55,074 nt of DNA, from assembly GCA_900772575.1 (NCBI GenBank), contig CAAHEN010000082.1:1-55074 (forward strand), written 5' to 3'. The stretch comes from Bacteroidaceae bacterium (GTDB taxonomy: Bacteria > Bacteroidota > Bacteroidia > Bacteroidales > Bacteroidaceae). The position numbers and the translations under genes were made by a program. The notes beneath the pieces were generated by a model that had not been told where the DNA came from, did not search any database, and worked only from the letters and a program-made list of their open reading frames with translations. This document shows positions 8,976-18,952 of the stretch, piece by piece. Every line of letters starts with the position of its first letter. The first letter of the stretch is position 1.

Positions 8976-9791
8976 TCAGAATGTGGCGTGCCAGTCACAC
9001 CAAAAGCTCCATATTTCAAATCCTAATTTACGCTGGGCGGTGCTATGAAACTTAATGAGTGATTTTGCTGCCTCATAATCATACCATGTACCATTCAGAT
9101 CTTCACCAAACGGTCCGCTGCTGTTGGGAAAGTATTGCTGGAACCGCCCTTTCTGGCAAAGTATTTTACTGGCATAATTGTAGTCATCCCTCAAGTACAT
9201 AGGCAGGGCTTCTCTGCAATAGAACGGGGCATCTCCCAATACCGTCAGGGTAGTTTGGTCTACAAGCTTGAACTTCCTGTAGCCAATTTCATACAGCATG
9301 TCAAGTGTCGCAAACGTCACTTCTTCTGGGCGAGAATCATCACCGATGCACTCTGTTTCCACGGATACATACAGAGGCAAGTCCTCGCACCCCTTTAGAC
9401 TTTCCAGAGCGACGATGTCGTTCCCTTCAATGTCTATCTTGCAATAATAGGGTGTCCCGTACTCGCGGATTAAACTGCGCAGGGTGCGGCTCGGAACTGT
9501 GATCTTAGTCGCAGTCATTCCCTTTCGTTCAGCAATTTCCCTGTGGGCAGAGTTCCACAAGCTGTTGGGGCTAACATAGAAAGTGGACTTTGTATGATCC
9601 TTTGTCGAGACAACGGCTTGCTTCAGCAATAATTGGCCGGACTCCACTGCCTGATGAAAGCGTTTACGGCCGTTTGTGATTAAATCTTCGACAGCATCGA
9701 CGGCCAGTACGTTAAACCCCTTATAGAGGTAATAACGCGTGTCTTCTCCCTTGTGGAATCCTATGTCGAAAATAAGATTGTTGTTTACCAT
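8976..9791 (-). CDS. FkbM family SAM-dependent methyltransferase
   Basis: In 271 residues the protein starts with a SAM-binding motif LIFDIGFHKGEDTRYYL and LAVDAVEDL, followed by the FkbM core YYCKIDIEGNDIVALESL and LPLYVSVETE. The family methylates hydroxyl groups, often on sugars. It is the last gene of the peptide locus, on the same strand, 140 bp after the HlyD-like gene; the gap holds no clear terminator. In context I infer that it could methylate a sugar placed on the exported peptide, but no sequence feature fixes the substrate. Confidence 0.88.
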   Translation of the reverse strand: MVNNNLIFDIGFHKGEDTRYYLYKGFNVLAVDAVEDLITNGRKRFHQAVESGQLLLKQAVVSTKDHTKSTFYVSPNSLWNSAHREIAERKGMTATKITVPSRTLRSLIREYGTPYYCKIDIEGNDIVALESLKGCEDLPLYVSVETECIGDDSRPEEVTFATLDMLYEIGYRKFKLVDQTTLTVLGDAPFYCREALPMYLRDDYNYASKILCQKGRFQQYFPNSSGPFGEDLNGTWYDYEAAKSLIKFHSTAQRKLGFEIWSFWCDWHATF

Positions 9792-9931
9792 ATAGATTGA
9801 ATGCCGTGAAAGTTGCTTTTATGAATAATGCAATTGATGATGGGCTGCAAGTGGCGTAGTTGGTGTCATGCACTTCTTAGGTTAGCCGGAATAGTCCGTA
9901 AGGGGGCAATGCAGAAGTCAAACGGTGACGG

Positions 9932-10639
9932 TTACCATTTCAATTGGATCAACTTATCCAACAATACGCCGTCATTGGTGATGGCCTCGCCATCGGCCCT
10001 ATGCGGCTGAGTCGCTTCTAGGCACTGCTCAGATCGAAACAGGGCCTGCGTCTTGCCAGATTCTTCATCTTCAATAGTTTGTATCATCTTGAAGGGAATC
10101 CTCCGTCCATAGATATCCACCTCGATTGTTTGAAGCTGTCCAAGGGATACAGACTGGGGCAATGTGTCTGCGATGGCCAGAAGAGCCTTTGGCTTGTAGC
10201 CTTGTCGGCAAATTTCCATGAGCAATTGTCCCTTTCTGACGGTCTCATTGGTAACGAGGAAACCGCATAGCCTTACTTTTCCGCAGGCTGTGGCCCTTAG
10301 GATTCGTGGTTTTCCATCTACGTCGATGGCGAGCAAGGTGTCACCGGCAGAAACTGTCAGGCCTTCTCTCACATAGCAACGCGTGATACTGCCGTCAACG
10401 GGAGAGCGTATGCCCTCTGCGGGCACATTGGGAACTATCCTTAGCGGGAAAGATTTCACCTCACTGTATGGAATGAAGTTGCAGACTATAAGGACTGCTA
10501 TCAACAAGACAAGTATGAGTCCTATCCCATAGCGCATGAACCCGCCCGGGATATGGCCGATGAGTTCTTGGACTTCCTGAGACCGAAGCAGGACAGTGTC
10601 TTTGCTTTTGTTTGTTGGCATAGTCGTGTTCTTATTCAT
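9932..10639 (-). CDS. HlyD-like membrane-fusion protein, short form
   Basis: The protein has one N-terminal membrane helix (GIGLILVLLIAVLIVCNFI) followed by a periplasmic biotinyl/lipoyl-like half-motif domain (SPVDGSITRCYVREGLTVSAG and LLAIDVDGKP). A second such stretch (GKVRLCGFLVTNETVRKGQLL) and a beta-barrel-like end follow. At about 235 residues it lacks the long coiled-coil hairpin that normally reaches a TolC partner, and no tolC-like gene is in the locus. The ATG at 10639 lies inside the end of the exporter gene (8-bp overlap), indicating translational coupling. Alternatives are a GTG at 10648 and an ATG at 10621. It probably forms the inner-membrane export complex with the C39 transporter. 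Confidence 0.82.
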   Translation of the reverse strand: MNKNTTMPTNKSKDTVLLRSQEVQELIGHIPGGFMRYGIGLILVLLIAVLIVCNFIPYSEVKSFPLRIVPNVPAEGIRSPVDGSITRCYVREGLTVSAGDTLLAIDVDGKPRILRATACGKVRLCGFLVTNETVRKGQLLMEICRQGYKPKALLAIADTLPQSVSLGQLQTIEVDIYGRRIPFKMIQTIEDEESGKTQALFRSEQCLEATQPHRADGEAITNDGVLLDKLIQLKW

Positions 10640-12857
10640 TAGTGGCACTCATTTGGTTCTCCACAAGTTTGAAGTAATGGCCGCGGCGCTCAAGGAGTTG
10701 CGAATGTGTACCCTGTTCCACGACCTCACCGTGATGCAGCACGATGATTTGATCGGCATCCTTGATGGTACTCAATCGGTGGGCGCTGATGATGACCGTC
10801 TTCCCCTCGTAGCACTGCCTGAGATTGTCCATAATGATGCGCTCGTTGGTCGCATCCAAAGAGTTGGTGGCCTCGTCAAAGAACATGAATTCGGGGTTCT
10901 TGTAGATGGCGCGGGCGAGAAGTATGCGTTGGCGCTGACCGGCACTGATGCCGTTGCCCTCCATTCCGATGCGCGTGTCATAGCCCAATGGCAGTGAAGA
11001 GATGAATTCTGCGATATTGGCCATTTGTGCCGCATGAAGCATCCGCGCGATGTCCACCTCGTCTGTGCTTAATGCGATATTGTTGGCAATGGTGTCTGAA
11101 AAGATAAAGCTCTCCTGCATCACCGATCCTGTAGACTTCCGCCACAGATGGGGATTGATAAGGCTCAGGTTGACATCACCGACCTTAACGCTTCCCTCAC
11201 TTGGAAGATAGAAACCCTGAATGATCTTCAGCAAGGTGGTCTTTCCACAGCCGCTTTCTCCTACGATGGCGGTCACCTTCCGACTGGGAATGTCAAGGTT
11301 GATATTCTTCAGCGCATAGTCCCGTACAGAGCCGCTGTAGCTGTAGGAAAGGTTATGAATGCCGATGGAGTGGTCTTTCGGAAGGACAGACAGCTTCGTG
11401 TCAATGTCCTTCTCTTCGTCGTCTTGCGCATGGATTTCGTTGAGACGCTCCAGGCTGATTCTCGCATCCTGCAGCGATTGGGCAAACCCGATAAACTCAC
11501 TGATGGGAGCGGATATTTGTCCGATGATATAGGTGAGCGACATCATCATACCAAGTGTCATCTGCCCGTCCACCACCGATTTTGCCGCGATGAAGGAAAT
11601 GACAATGTTGGTCGACTGGGTAAAGAGCACGGAGCCGGACTGTTGGATCTGCCCGACCTTCAATCCCTTGACGCTGATCCGGAACAGGTGCATCTGTATG
11701 CGTTCCCACTCCCACCGTTTCTGCTTTTCGCAATTGTTGAGCTTGATGTCCTGCATGCCCTGCACCATCTGGATCAGTCGGCTCTGTTCGAGAGACGATT
11801 GGTAGAAACGCTTGATGTCAAGCTCCCGGCGATAGTGCATGAAGGAGAGCACCCAAATGAGGTAAAGCGCGTTTCCCACGATGAAGATGCCTAGGATGGT
11901 CAGGTTATAGTAGGCCAGGATGCCCATAAATACGATGAAATTGAAGAGGGAGAAGACGATATTCATCGAATTGCTGAGCAGGAATGACTTGATGCGGCCA
12001 TGGTCTCCGATGCGTTGAAGGATGTCTCCGGTGCGCTTTGTGTCAAAGAAGTGGAGCGGCATGTTCATCAGCTTGATGAGAAAGTCGGAGATGAGGCTAA
12101 TGTCGATCCGTGTATTGATATGCAGCATGATCCAGCTCCGAATGTAGCCTATCACGAGCTGGGCTAGGAAGAGCGAGAGCTGTGCAATGAGTATCAGGGT
12201 GATAAGGTTCAGGTTCTTGCCGTTGATGCCCTTGTCCACCATTGCCTGTGAAAGGAAGGGAAGAATGAGCTGGATGACGCTGCCGGCAACCAAACCGAAG
12301 ATGAGTTGCAGGCCCAACGATTTGAACGGCAACAGGTATCTGGCAAAAGAGAAGATGCTTTTCCTTGTGGGCTGAAAGTCGTCTTCCACCGACCCAAAGT
12401 CCGGCCCCGGCTCAAGCATCAGTACCACTCCTGTCTCCTCCAGGCTGTTCCTTGAGCTGAGCCAACACTTCTCAAACTCCTCTCTTGTCAGCGTCACCCG
12501 CTGCATGGCGGGGTCAGATATGTGAATCCTGTATATGGTCTTGCCGCCGCGCCTGCGCTTGTCCACACCGTAGCAGACAACAAAGTGGTTCTGGTTCCAA
12601 TGGAGAATGCAGGGAAACAGGGCGTCTTCCACAAGTTGCCTGAAAGATATCTGGACACCCACCGTGCGGAACCCTATGGATTCCGCTGCGTCGCTGATGC
12701 CGAGCATGGACACGCCCTGCCGGGATATGAAGCATCGCCTGCGCAACATCTCTGCGGAGTAGGTTTTCCCGTAGTGTTGGGCAATCATCCGCAGGCAGGC
12801 AGGGCCACAGTCGGCCGATTCCTGCTGTAGGTAATGGGGGAAGGACTTATGTAACAT
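10632..12857 (-). CDS. C39 peptidase-containing ABC exporter
   Basis: The 741-residue exporter cuts double-glycine leaders and pumps out the peptide. Residues 1-150 form a C39 protease: oxyanion Gln11/12 and nucleophile Cys17 in QQESADCGPAC, the catalytic His in NQNHFVVCYGV and Asp in IHISDPA. Next come about six membrane helices (residues 165-460, LPFKSLGLQLIFG onward), then the ATPase: Walker A GESGCGKTT (about 534), signature ISAGQRQR, Walker B FMFFDEATNSLD, and switch ISAHRLS. All catalytic residues are present. It sits 15 bp after barrel 1 and overlaps the HlyD-like gene. Its first ~20 codons recur as scars at 15722-15784 and 19921-19944. Expected substrates are the three GG precursors of this locus. 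Confidence 0.95.
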   Translation of the reverse strand: MLHKSFPHYLQQESADCGPACLRMIAQHYGKTYSAEMLRRRCFISRQGVSMLGISDAAESIGFRTVGVQISFRQLVEDALFPCILHWNQNHFVVCYGVDKRRRGGKTIYRIHISDPAMQRVTLTREEFEKCWLSSRNSLEETGVVLMLEPGPDFGSVEDDFQPTRKSIFSFARYLLPFKSLGLQLIFGLVAGSVIQLILPFLSQAMVDKGINGKNLNLITLILIAQLSLFLAQLVIGYIRSWIMLHINTRIDISLISDFLIKLMNMPLHFFDTKRTGDILQRIGDHGRIKSFLLSNSMNIVFSLFNFIVFMGILAYYNLTILGIFIVGNALYLIWVLSFMHYRRELDIKRFYQSSLEQSRLIQMVQGMQDIKLNNCEKQKRWEWERIQMHLFRISVKGLKVGQIQQSGSVLFTQSTNIVISFIAAKSVVDGQMTLGMMMSLTYIIGQISAPISEFIGFAQSLQDARISLERLNEIHAQDDEEKDIDTKLSVLPKDHSIGIHNLSYSYSGSVRDYALKNINLDIPSRKVTAIVGESGCGKTTLLKIIQGFYLPSEGSVKVGDVNLSLINPHLWRKSTGSVMQESFIFSDTIANNIALSTDEVDIARMLHAAQMANIAEFISSLPLGYDTRIGMEGNGISAGQRQRILLARAIYKNPEFMFFDEATNSLDATNERIIMDNLRQCYEGKTVIISAHRLSTIKDADQIIVLHHGEVVEQGTHSQLLERRGHYFKLVENQMSATNE

Positions 12858-12871
12858 CTCGACTGTGGGTA

Positions 12872-15691
12872 TTAATTCTTACGCTTGGGGTTCTTGCTAA
12901 ACCGCCACGAAACGTGCAGCATCCAGTAACTGGGGATACTTCTGCGCCACGTTTCCGTGCGCCCCTGGCCGTTGAGGCTGTAGGTCACATTGTTCAGGTT
13001 GTGCAAGATGTCGAATCCCTGCACTTTGAAATTCAGCCTGCCTTTGAGAACCGCGCGCGAAATGGCGACGTTCCATACAAAGTCATCCGTGTTCATTTCC
13101 GCACTGTCGTAACCCCGTCGCGTATAGACCTTGAAATCGCTGACCAGTCTTAGTTTCCACGGCATATCATAGCGCACGACCAATCCGTAGCAGATATCTG
13201 TCGCATGAATGTCCTTGAAATTGTTTTGCTGGGAAGATGCATGCCTGTATTCTATCTTGGTGAGCCAGTCAAGCTGTATCTTGCCAAAATCATAACCGGC
13301 CTTGAACGTCTCAGACAATTGGTGGGTCCCGACCGTACTGCGAACGCTTTTGGCGGCCGATTCCGGCAAATACAAGTCCACATTGTGAACATAGTCATAA
13401 TTGAGGTCATTGTTAATCGTCAGCTGCTTCAGTTTCTTGAATCCAAGCCCCAAGGAATTGTAGAAGAATATGCTATAGTTGCCGTTCACGCACTCCGGAC
13501 GGTAGGTATAAACGCCGGTCATGCGGTTGTAGCTGATGGCCGTCGCGACCTGGTTCTGATAAAAGCGTATTCCTATGTGGCTGCTGTAATGGCCCGTTCT
13601 GTTCCCGCCGAAATACTTGGAGATACTGTTCGTAACGCCTTGATTGACTTGGTTCTTCAGAGACGGATTGCCGAGAGTGATGGCCAATGGGTTATAGGTG
13701 TTGGTTATTGGCATCAGCCGCATCATCGCCGGAGCTCCTTGGTTCAGGTAATAGAAAAGGCGGTTGTCCCATTTGCGGGAATGGATGTATTCCGCCTCAA
13801 ATGATTGCAACCACACCTTCCGTCGTATGGCGGAATCAAGCGCTTGGGAAGAGTAACGGTACCGTTGGGATTGATGGTCGGCAGAATATTTCACCCCCAA
13901 CTTTGTATGTTTGCCTAAATTTACCGTCAGGCGTGTACCCAGGACTTGGTTCTCCTTCTGCGCATGCGAGGCATTTGTGTTGTCATTGTCCATGGCCTCC
14001 CTTAGGATCTCCCTATTGGAAGGCAGCAGGTCTAACGCAGGATCCTGCTGCCACCATCCTGGTATTTGATCCAAGCGGTACTTGTCATGCCTTTCCGTGA
14101 TGTCTTCCTGGGCATACTTGTAAGAGAGCTCCCACTGGAAGTTCTTTGAGAAGTTGACGCGATAGAGGGCCTTGCCTGAATAGGCATATTGGCGGGCTTG
14201 ATTGTCATTATAGCGATGGCGCGCGTCATCACTGCCTGCCCCATTATAATAGGACAAACGATAAAGTGAGAAGTCATGCCCATCTGATTTGTCATAGCTT
14301 ACGCCCGCCTCGATCTCCAGGTCGTCGCCGTTAGGCAGGTTGCGCAGGAACTGGGCAGACTGGCCTGCCTGCACTCTCCAACCGGAATTTTTCCAGCTGT
14401 CAACCTGGCGGTTGAGCGTGTCGGTGCCAATACTGTCGGGATGGCCATCATACGCTGCAAAGAGCGAATTGCCAAACTGTTTGTCCTTCTGATACTGAAC
14501 TGTGGTTTTCAGATCAAGGAAGAAGGGCTTTTTGAGCGTGAAGTTGTTATTGGCGGAAACCTCAAGCCCCTTGCGGTCACGGCGCGCATGTCCCCGGGAA
14601 AAGGCATTGCCGTCTGTCAGAAATGTCTCGCTAAAGACCTTCTCCTCATTCTTGGTATTGGCCCAGGTGACAATGGCATTGGCGGTCTCTTTCCAGCTTC
14701 CTTCCTTGTTCTCGCAAAGGAAATCCAAGCCGGCATTGTGACGCGTTTCCGTACCGGTAACGTTCTCTGAGGGTTTCCATTCCGTGTCTGCCCCAGGCTT
14801 GCGGCTCTCGTTCAGGTTGTTGGTGCCGCCGAAAAAGGAGAGTCGGGAGTAATCAGTGAACCGCATGGCGAACAGCCTGCCGAGATAGCGGTCGTGGGTG
14901 CCTGCCGCTCCTTCTACATTGCCCAAATACCCCACAGCATACTCCTTCTTGACCTGGACATCCATCACATACAACTTCGCATCGACCTCATGTCCGAGCG
15001 CCTGGCTTCGCAGGCTTTGTTCCTCATAGACTTTTAGCTTGTCGATGATGTAGTAAGGCAGGTTCTCAAGCATGACCTTGTTGTTCCTGCCGAAGAAGTC
15101 CTTGCCATTCAGCAGCAGGTAATCAAGTTTGCGGCCGTTGATATAGATGTCGCCATTGCCTTTTATTTCGGCTCCCGGGAGTTGGCGTATCAGTTCGTCA
15201 AGCATGGAACCGTCGGGCAATTTGAATGCAGAGGCATTATAGACCAATGTATCCCCCTTGTAGTACATCTTGACCCTTGTGGCAGTCACCGTCGCTTCGC
15301 CGAGTTGCTGCTCCTGGGAGAAATCACGTTGAATCATCAGGTCCGGAAGCTTTATCATTCGCTGGCGTTTGATATTCTTCACCTCGTACCAATAATCCAG
15401 AGGCTTGTATCCCTCGCACTCCACATGAAAACGGTATTTGCCCACGGGGACGGCAACACGGAACTCGTTGGCGCGCCGATCACGGTTGCCATAAGTAATA
15501 AGAAGACACGATGGTGCCACGACGGTGCCGTCCTCGCGGTACACACTGACCTTGGCCCCGCCTTCGCCATATCCGGTAAAACTGTTTCGTACACAGCCTA
15601 GTAAGATGATGGTTCTTGGATCCTTTTCTTTTGTTTGAGCATGACTCATGCTGGAGATGGAAACAAGGAATATGGCACATATGACCTTCAT
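12872..15691 (-). CDS. outer-membrane beta-barrel protein with carboxypeptidase-regulatory domain (barrel 1)
   Basis: From the ATG at 15691 it has 939 residues, matching its two paralogues, and begins with the signal peptide MKVICAIFLVSISSMSHAQ. A regulatory-like beta-sandwich follows (residues ~25-120), then the paralogue signature LGEATVTATRVKMYYKGDTL and a plug-like GAEIKGNGDIYINGRKLDYL, then a long barrel ending HVSWRFSKNP. No obvious TonB box. An upstream in-frame ATG at 15784 lies in a 5' scar of the exporter gene and would add 31 residues (MPLKSFPHYLQQ...) before the signal; either start is possible. It is the only barrel here with no precursor peptide directly upstream. Confidence 0.88.
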   Translation of the reverse strand: MKVICAIFLVSISSMSHAQTKEKDPRTIILLGCVRNSFTGYGEGGAKVSVYREDGTVVAPSCLLITYGNRDRRANEFRVAVPVGKYRFHVECEGYKPLDYWYEVKNIKRQRMIKLPDLMIQRDFSQEQQLGEATVTATRVKMYYKGDTLVYNASAFKLPDGSMLDELIRQLPGAEIKGNGDIYINGRKLDYLLLNGKDFFGRNNKVMLENLPYYIIDKLKVYEEQSLRSQALGHEVDAKLYVMDVQVKKEYAVGYLGNVEGAAGTHDRYLGRLFAMRFTDYSRLSFFGGTNNLNESRKPGADTEWKPSENVTGTETRHNAGLDFLCENKEGSWKETANAIVTWANTKNEEKVFSETFLTDGNAFSRGHARRDRKGLEVSANNNFTLKKPFFLDLKTTVQYQKDKQFGNSLFAAYDGHPDSIGTDTLNRQVDSWKNSGWRVQAGQSAQFLRNLPNGDDLEIEAGVSYDKSDGHDFSLYRLSYYNGAGSDDARHRYNDNQARQYAYSGKALYRVNFSKNFQWELSYKYAQEDITERHDKYRLDQIPGWWQQDPALDLLPSNREILREAMDNDNTNASHAQKENQVLGTRLTVNLGKHTKLGVKYSADHQSQRYRYSSQALDSAIRRKVWLQSFEAEYIHSRKWDNRLFYYLNQGAPAMMRLMPITNTYNPLAITLGNPSLKNQVNQGVTNSISKYFGGNRTGHYSSHIGIRFYQNQVATAISYNRMTGVYTYRPECVNGNYSIFFYNSLGLGFKKLKQLTINNDLNYDYVHNVDLYLPESAAKSVRSTVGTHQLSETFKAGYDFGKIQLDWLTKIEYRHASSQQNNFKDIHATDICYGLVVRYDMPWKLRLVSDFKVYTRRGYDSAEMNTDDFVWNVAISRAVLKGRLNFKVQGFDILHNLNNVTYSLNGQGRTETWRRSIPSYWMLHVSWRFSKNPKRKN

Positions 15692-15721
15692 GCATGCCCA
15701 AAGTACTTGTTTGGGCCAACT

Positions 15722-15784
15722 ATGCACTGTTCCACAGTTGGCCGATTCCTGCTGTAGGTAATGGGGGAAAGATTTTAAGGGCAT
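15722..15784 (-). pseudogene. 5' stub of the C39 exporter gene (duplication scar)
   Basis: After the stop of barrel 2 the minus strand reads ATG and about 19 codons encoding MPLKSFPHYLQQESANCGT. This matches the exporter start MLHKSFPHYLQQESADCGP at 12857; the DNA from the FPHYLQQ region is almost identical to that copy. The similarity then breaks and the frame runs open into barrel 1. It is the remnant of an exporter gene that once followed barrel 2, left behind when the unit was duplicated or deleted. Confidence 0.88.
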
Positions 15785-15791
15785 TCTGTTC

Positions 15792-18581
15792 TTATTTTCT
15801 CGGTTGCCGGTTGAAGTGGTAGACTGCGTGGAGCATGACATAGTTGGGCAGTGTCCGGTTCCAGGTTTCCGTTCGTCCTTGTGCGTTGACGGCATACTGG
15901 GTAGAGGACAATTGGTGGAACAGGTCAAAAGCCTCAATGTATGCTATAAGCTTTCCTTTGAGGAAGGGTTGGCTGATGGAGGCATTCAGCACAAAATCAT
16001 CTGTGTTGAGGGCTTCGCTGCCATACCCCCGGCGACAATACATATTTCCGTTGACTGAAAGCGTGGTCTTCACAACGGGAACCGTATACCGCGCTGTCAG
16101 GCCATATTGATAGTCGAAGGCGTTGAGCGTCGCAAAGTCGCGCATCTTGCCTTCGGAGTGGCGCCAGCTGATGTCACCGACAGCCCTTACGCTGAAATCC
16201 TGTTGCTGGTACTGCAGCCAAAGCCCATCGCGCATGACAAGGGTATTGACCGCATTCGGTGCGCTTTCCGTCATGCCGGCTTGCAATACGTGGTCAACGG
16301 AATGGCTGTAAGTGGCCTTGAGCGTTGTCTGCCAGGACCAGCGTTGCCGTTTGTCCAGGAAACGGGTGAAGTCAAACTGGGCCGAGGCGTCGTAGGCCCC
16401 ACTTACATTCTTAGGTTGATAGGTGTATTGGGAGTTGCCGGGGTTGAACACCACCGATTGGGCTATTTGCCGATGATAATAGCTAAAGCTTCCCTGAAGG
16501 CTGTAGGTCTGTCCTTTGTGCTTGCTTTCCCAATCCTTAAAGCTGATGCTCGCGGCTGTTGATGCGGGGCCTTTCAGCCCGGGATTGCCCAACTTTACGA
16601 CCTGCGGTGTCGCATCGTCCCGGAAATCAAGGAGATCGAACATTGAGGCAACACCTTGTTCATACCTCAGCTGGAACTGTAGCTGCTCTCCATCTTTCTT
16701 GGTGGGATGTATCTTAAAGGTGAACGATGGGTAGAATTCGTAACTCGTACGCTTCCTGTCCTGCGCCGTGTTGTTGCGCGTATACGCCAAACGCTCCGAA
16801 CTGATCATGTTGGTGACAGCCACTCTCCAATAAAGGTACTCAATTGGAATGTACTGCCCCGGTATGAACTTTCTATATTGCAGTGTGAAGGTGGGGGCAT
16901 TATAGTAGATCCGGTAATCGCTCTCATAGGAATTTCGGGGATCGGTGATGGCCAGCAGGGCGTCCATCTGAGAGGGAAGGGCTAGAGTGTCAGGGTGATA
17001 GAGCCTGTCGCGCTCGTACTTCTTGGAGTACTCTTGGCGGTCCTGTATTTCAAAACGAAGATTCTTGCCCAATCCGCAATTCCAAACGAGATGCAGGTTG
17101 CCGAGGGTCTGCCTATGGCGGAAATCGTTGGCATTGTACTGCGTCGTGACGGATGGATTGATGAACTGTTCGGTCATGAAGCCGCGCGCGGTCTCATTCT
17201 TGTCGTCGGAGTGCTTGAAACCGTAGAAAATGGCCAACGGACGAAGCGGCCCCTCCTTGCGGGACGAAATGAATCCGCCGGCGTCCAAGCGATACGAGTG
17301 GCCTTTGTTGTAGCCCGTACTCCGCAGGCGCGTGTTGAGCCCTTCGAGGAAATCCTCAGACAGGGCCTCACTGTTGCCTTGGTACTTCTTATATTCAAAC
17401 TCTATGCCGAGGTCGGTATAGGCTTTTTGTGGAAAGGTGAGCTTTATGCCGTTCTTCGCCAACAGCCGGTCTGCGCGTGTTGCGCTTGAAGACCTGAAGG
17501 CGGAATAAGGCGCGCTTCCGTCCATGAAGAGCTCACGGCGTTGTACGGTTTCCCCTTCGTCCTTCGATGTCGCAAAGTCGACCATGAGGTTTTCCTTGAC
17601 ATTGCCATCCTCCGACTGGTAGTCCACTTCGCCCGCCACACTTTTTGTGGTAAGCAGGGAACGCGGCAACTGCTCCGGCTTCCAGCTTCCAGACTCGCCG
17701 ATATGGCGCTTCTCATTGACATTGTTCGCATTCGCCAGGAGCGTGAACCTAAGCCTGTCCGTATAACCCAGCAGGAAACCGCGGCCGAGCCAGCGTTCCC
17801 GTGTGCCGCCGGCGGCTTCGACATTGGCGATATAGCCATTTCGATATTCATCCTTCAGGTTGACGTCCATAACGTACCGCTTCTTTTCTATCTCGTATCC
17901 GGCGGCCATGCTGCGTTCACTCTCCCTTTCATAGACCTTGAGGTCCTTTACTGTGTAGTAGGGCAGGTTGTCCAGCAGGACCTTGCTGTTCCCTCCGAAG
18001 AAGGAACGGGAACCAAGGAGCAGCTCGTCGATCTTGCGCCCATTGACGAATATTTCCCCCGCGTCGTTCATGGTGACACCTGGCATCTGCCGAATCAGGT
18101 CGTCAAGCATGGAACCTTCGGGCATTTTGAAGGCCGACGCATCGTAAACCAGGGTGTCCCCCTTGTAATACACCTTGAGCCTTGTGGCCGTAACCGTGGC
18201 CTCGCCGAGTTTGGTGTTGCGCATGCGCCGCAATTCGAGCGGATGGTCCAAGCCCCACGGGTCATTTATCTCCGCTTTGACGCTAAGGGTTTGCCAAGCG
18301 TCTTCGTAGCCTTCAAGGGTGGCATGAATGAGATAGGTGCAAGTCTTCTTGGGAAGCTTCAAACTGAAGTTTGCACTTCCCCAACGTTCGCCGGCACGCT
18401 TTGACAGGGTAACCTTGATAGAATCTTGCACAATAACACTATCCGCCGTAAGCAGCGTCACACGCGCGTCGGCGAGAGGGATCTTTAGAAAGCCATCGCG
18501 GACGGAACCAAAAACAAGTTGCTGGGCTGAGGCTGTGATGAAGGACAGGCTCAATACGAATATGGAAATTAGGCGTTGCAT
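15792..18581 (-). CDS. outer-membrane beta-barrel protein with carboxypeptidase-regulatory domain (barrel 2)
   Basis: From the ATG at 18581 the protein has 929 residues with signal peptide MQRLISIFVLSLSFITASAQ. It has the same plan as barrels 1 and 3: an N-terminal beta-sandwich (QQLVFGSVRDGFLKIPLADA), the conserved LGEATVTATRLKVYYKGDTL, plug-like residues (GVTMNDAGEIFVNGRKIDEL) and a large barrel ending YHFNRQPRK. The family resembles TonB-dependent receptor-like OMP_b-brl_3 proteins. It lies 146 bp after precursor 1, the arrangement also seen for precursor 3 and barrel 3. I infer a matched pair, for peptide release, uptake or self-protection; sequence does not say which. Confidence 0.9.
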   Translation of the reverse strand: MQRLISIFVLSLSFITASAQQLVFGSVRDGFLKIPLADARVTLLTADSVIVQDSIKVTLSKRAGERWGSANFSLKLPKKTCTYLIHATLEGYEDAWQTLSVKAEINDPWGLDHPLELRRMRNTKLGEATVTATRLKVYYKGDTLVYDASAFKMPEGSMLDDLIRQMPGVTMNDAGEIFVNGRKIDELLLGSRSFFGGNSKVLLDNLPYYTVKDLKVYERESERSMAAGYEIEKKRYVMDVNLKDEYRNGYIANVEAAGGTRERWLGRGFLLGYTDRLRFTLLANANNVNEKRHIGESGSWKPEQLPRSLLTTKSVAGEVDYQSEDGNVKENLMVDFATSKDEGETVQRRELFMDGSAPYSAFRSSSATRADRLLAKNGIKLTFPQKAYTDLGIEFEYKKYQGNSEALSEDFLEGLNTRLRSTGYNKGHSYRLDAGGFISSRKEGPLRPLAIFYGFKHSDDKNETARGFMTEQFINPSVTTQYNANDFRHRQTLGNLHLVWNCGLGKNLRFEIQDRQEYSKKYERDRLYHPDTLALPSQMDALLAITDPRNSYESDYRIYYNAPTFTLQYRKFIPGQYIPIEYLYWRVAVTNMISSERLAYTRNNTAQDRKRTSYEFYPSFTFKIHPTKKDGEQLQFQLRYEQGVASMFDLLDFRDDATPQVVKLGNPGLKGPASTAASISFKDWESKHKGQTYSLQGSFSYYHRQIAQSVVFNPGNSQYTYQPKNVSGAYDASAQFDFTRFLDKRQRWSWQTTLKATYSHSVDHVLQAGMTESAPNAVNTLVMRDGLWLQYQQQDFSVRAVGDISWRHSEGKMRDFATLNAFDYQYGLTARYTVPVVKTTLSVNGNMYCRRGYGSEALNTDDFVLNASISQPFLKGKLIAYIEAFDLFHQLSSTQYAVNAQGRTETWNRTLPNYVMLHAVYHFNRQPRK

Positions 18582-18727
18582 ATGGATTAGGATTTGAAGA
18601 GAAGAATCTGTCAATCGGGGATATCATTATTCTGAGTGCCAATATCACAGAGGTCAAAATGGTACGTGCCCTCATGGCAGATTCTACTACATTGATTGAG
18701 ATTCAACATTAGGAAAGACCAATCGTT

Positions 18728-18952
18728 TTAGACTTTGCAAAATGTATCATAGTACAGCACCTTACCAGAGGAAGAGTAGGTTATGGTGTAATCACAAGTT
18801 CCATGCCTTCCGTCATAGATGCATTTGGCACCAGCATTATCCATATTGCATGACGTATAGTAGCGGTCATCTGATCCACCGTTGATATAAGCCATCTCTT
18901 CGTGTGAAAGCGATGCCATACTCTTAACTGAAAAACTCTTGAACTTCTTCAT
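18728..18952 (-). CDS. double-glycine-leader precursor peptide 1 (four cysteines)
   Basis: The 74-residue precursor has leader MKKFKSFSVKSMASLSHEEM, then AYINGG with the GG cleavage site at residues 25-26, then a 48-residue core starting SDDRYYTSC. Core cysteines are at 35, 44, 53 and 72 (spacing 8-8-18), different from precursors 2 and 3. The core is rich in Tyr, Ser and Thr, giving several O-glycosylation or disulfide possibilities. The leader matches the GG-Bacteroidales natural-product precursor family (TIGR04149 type). The ATG at 18952 is chosen because the three paralogues align exactly from this Met; longer frames upstream are non-coding repeat. Barrel 2 follows. Confidence 0.87.
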   Translation of the reverse strand: MKKFKSFSVKSMASLSHEEMAYINGGSDDRYYTSCNMDNAGAKCIYDGRHGTCDYTITYSSSGKVLYYDTFCKV

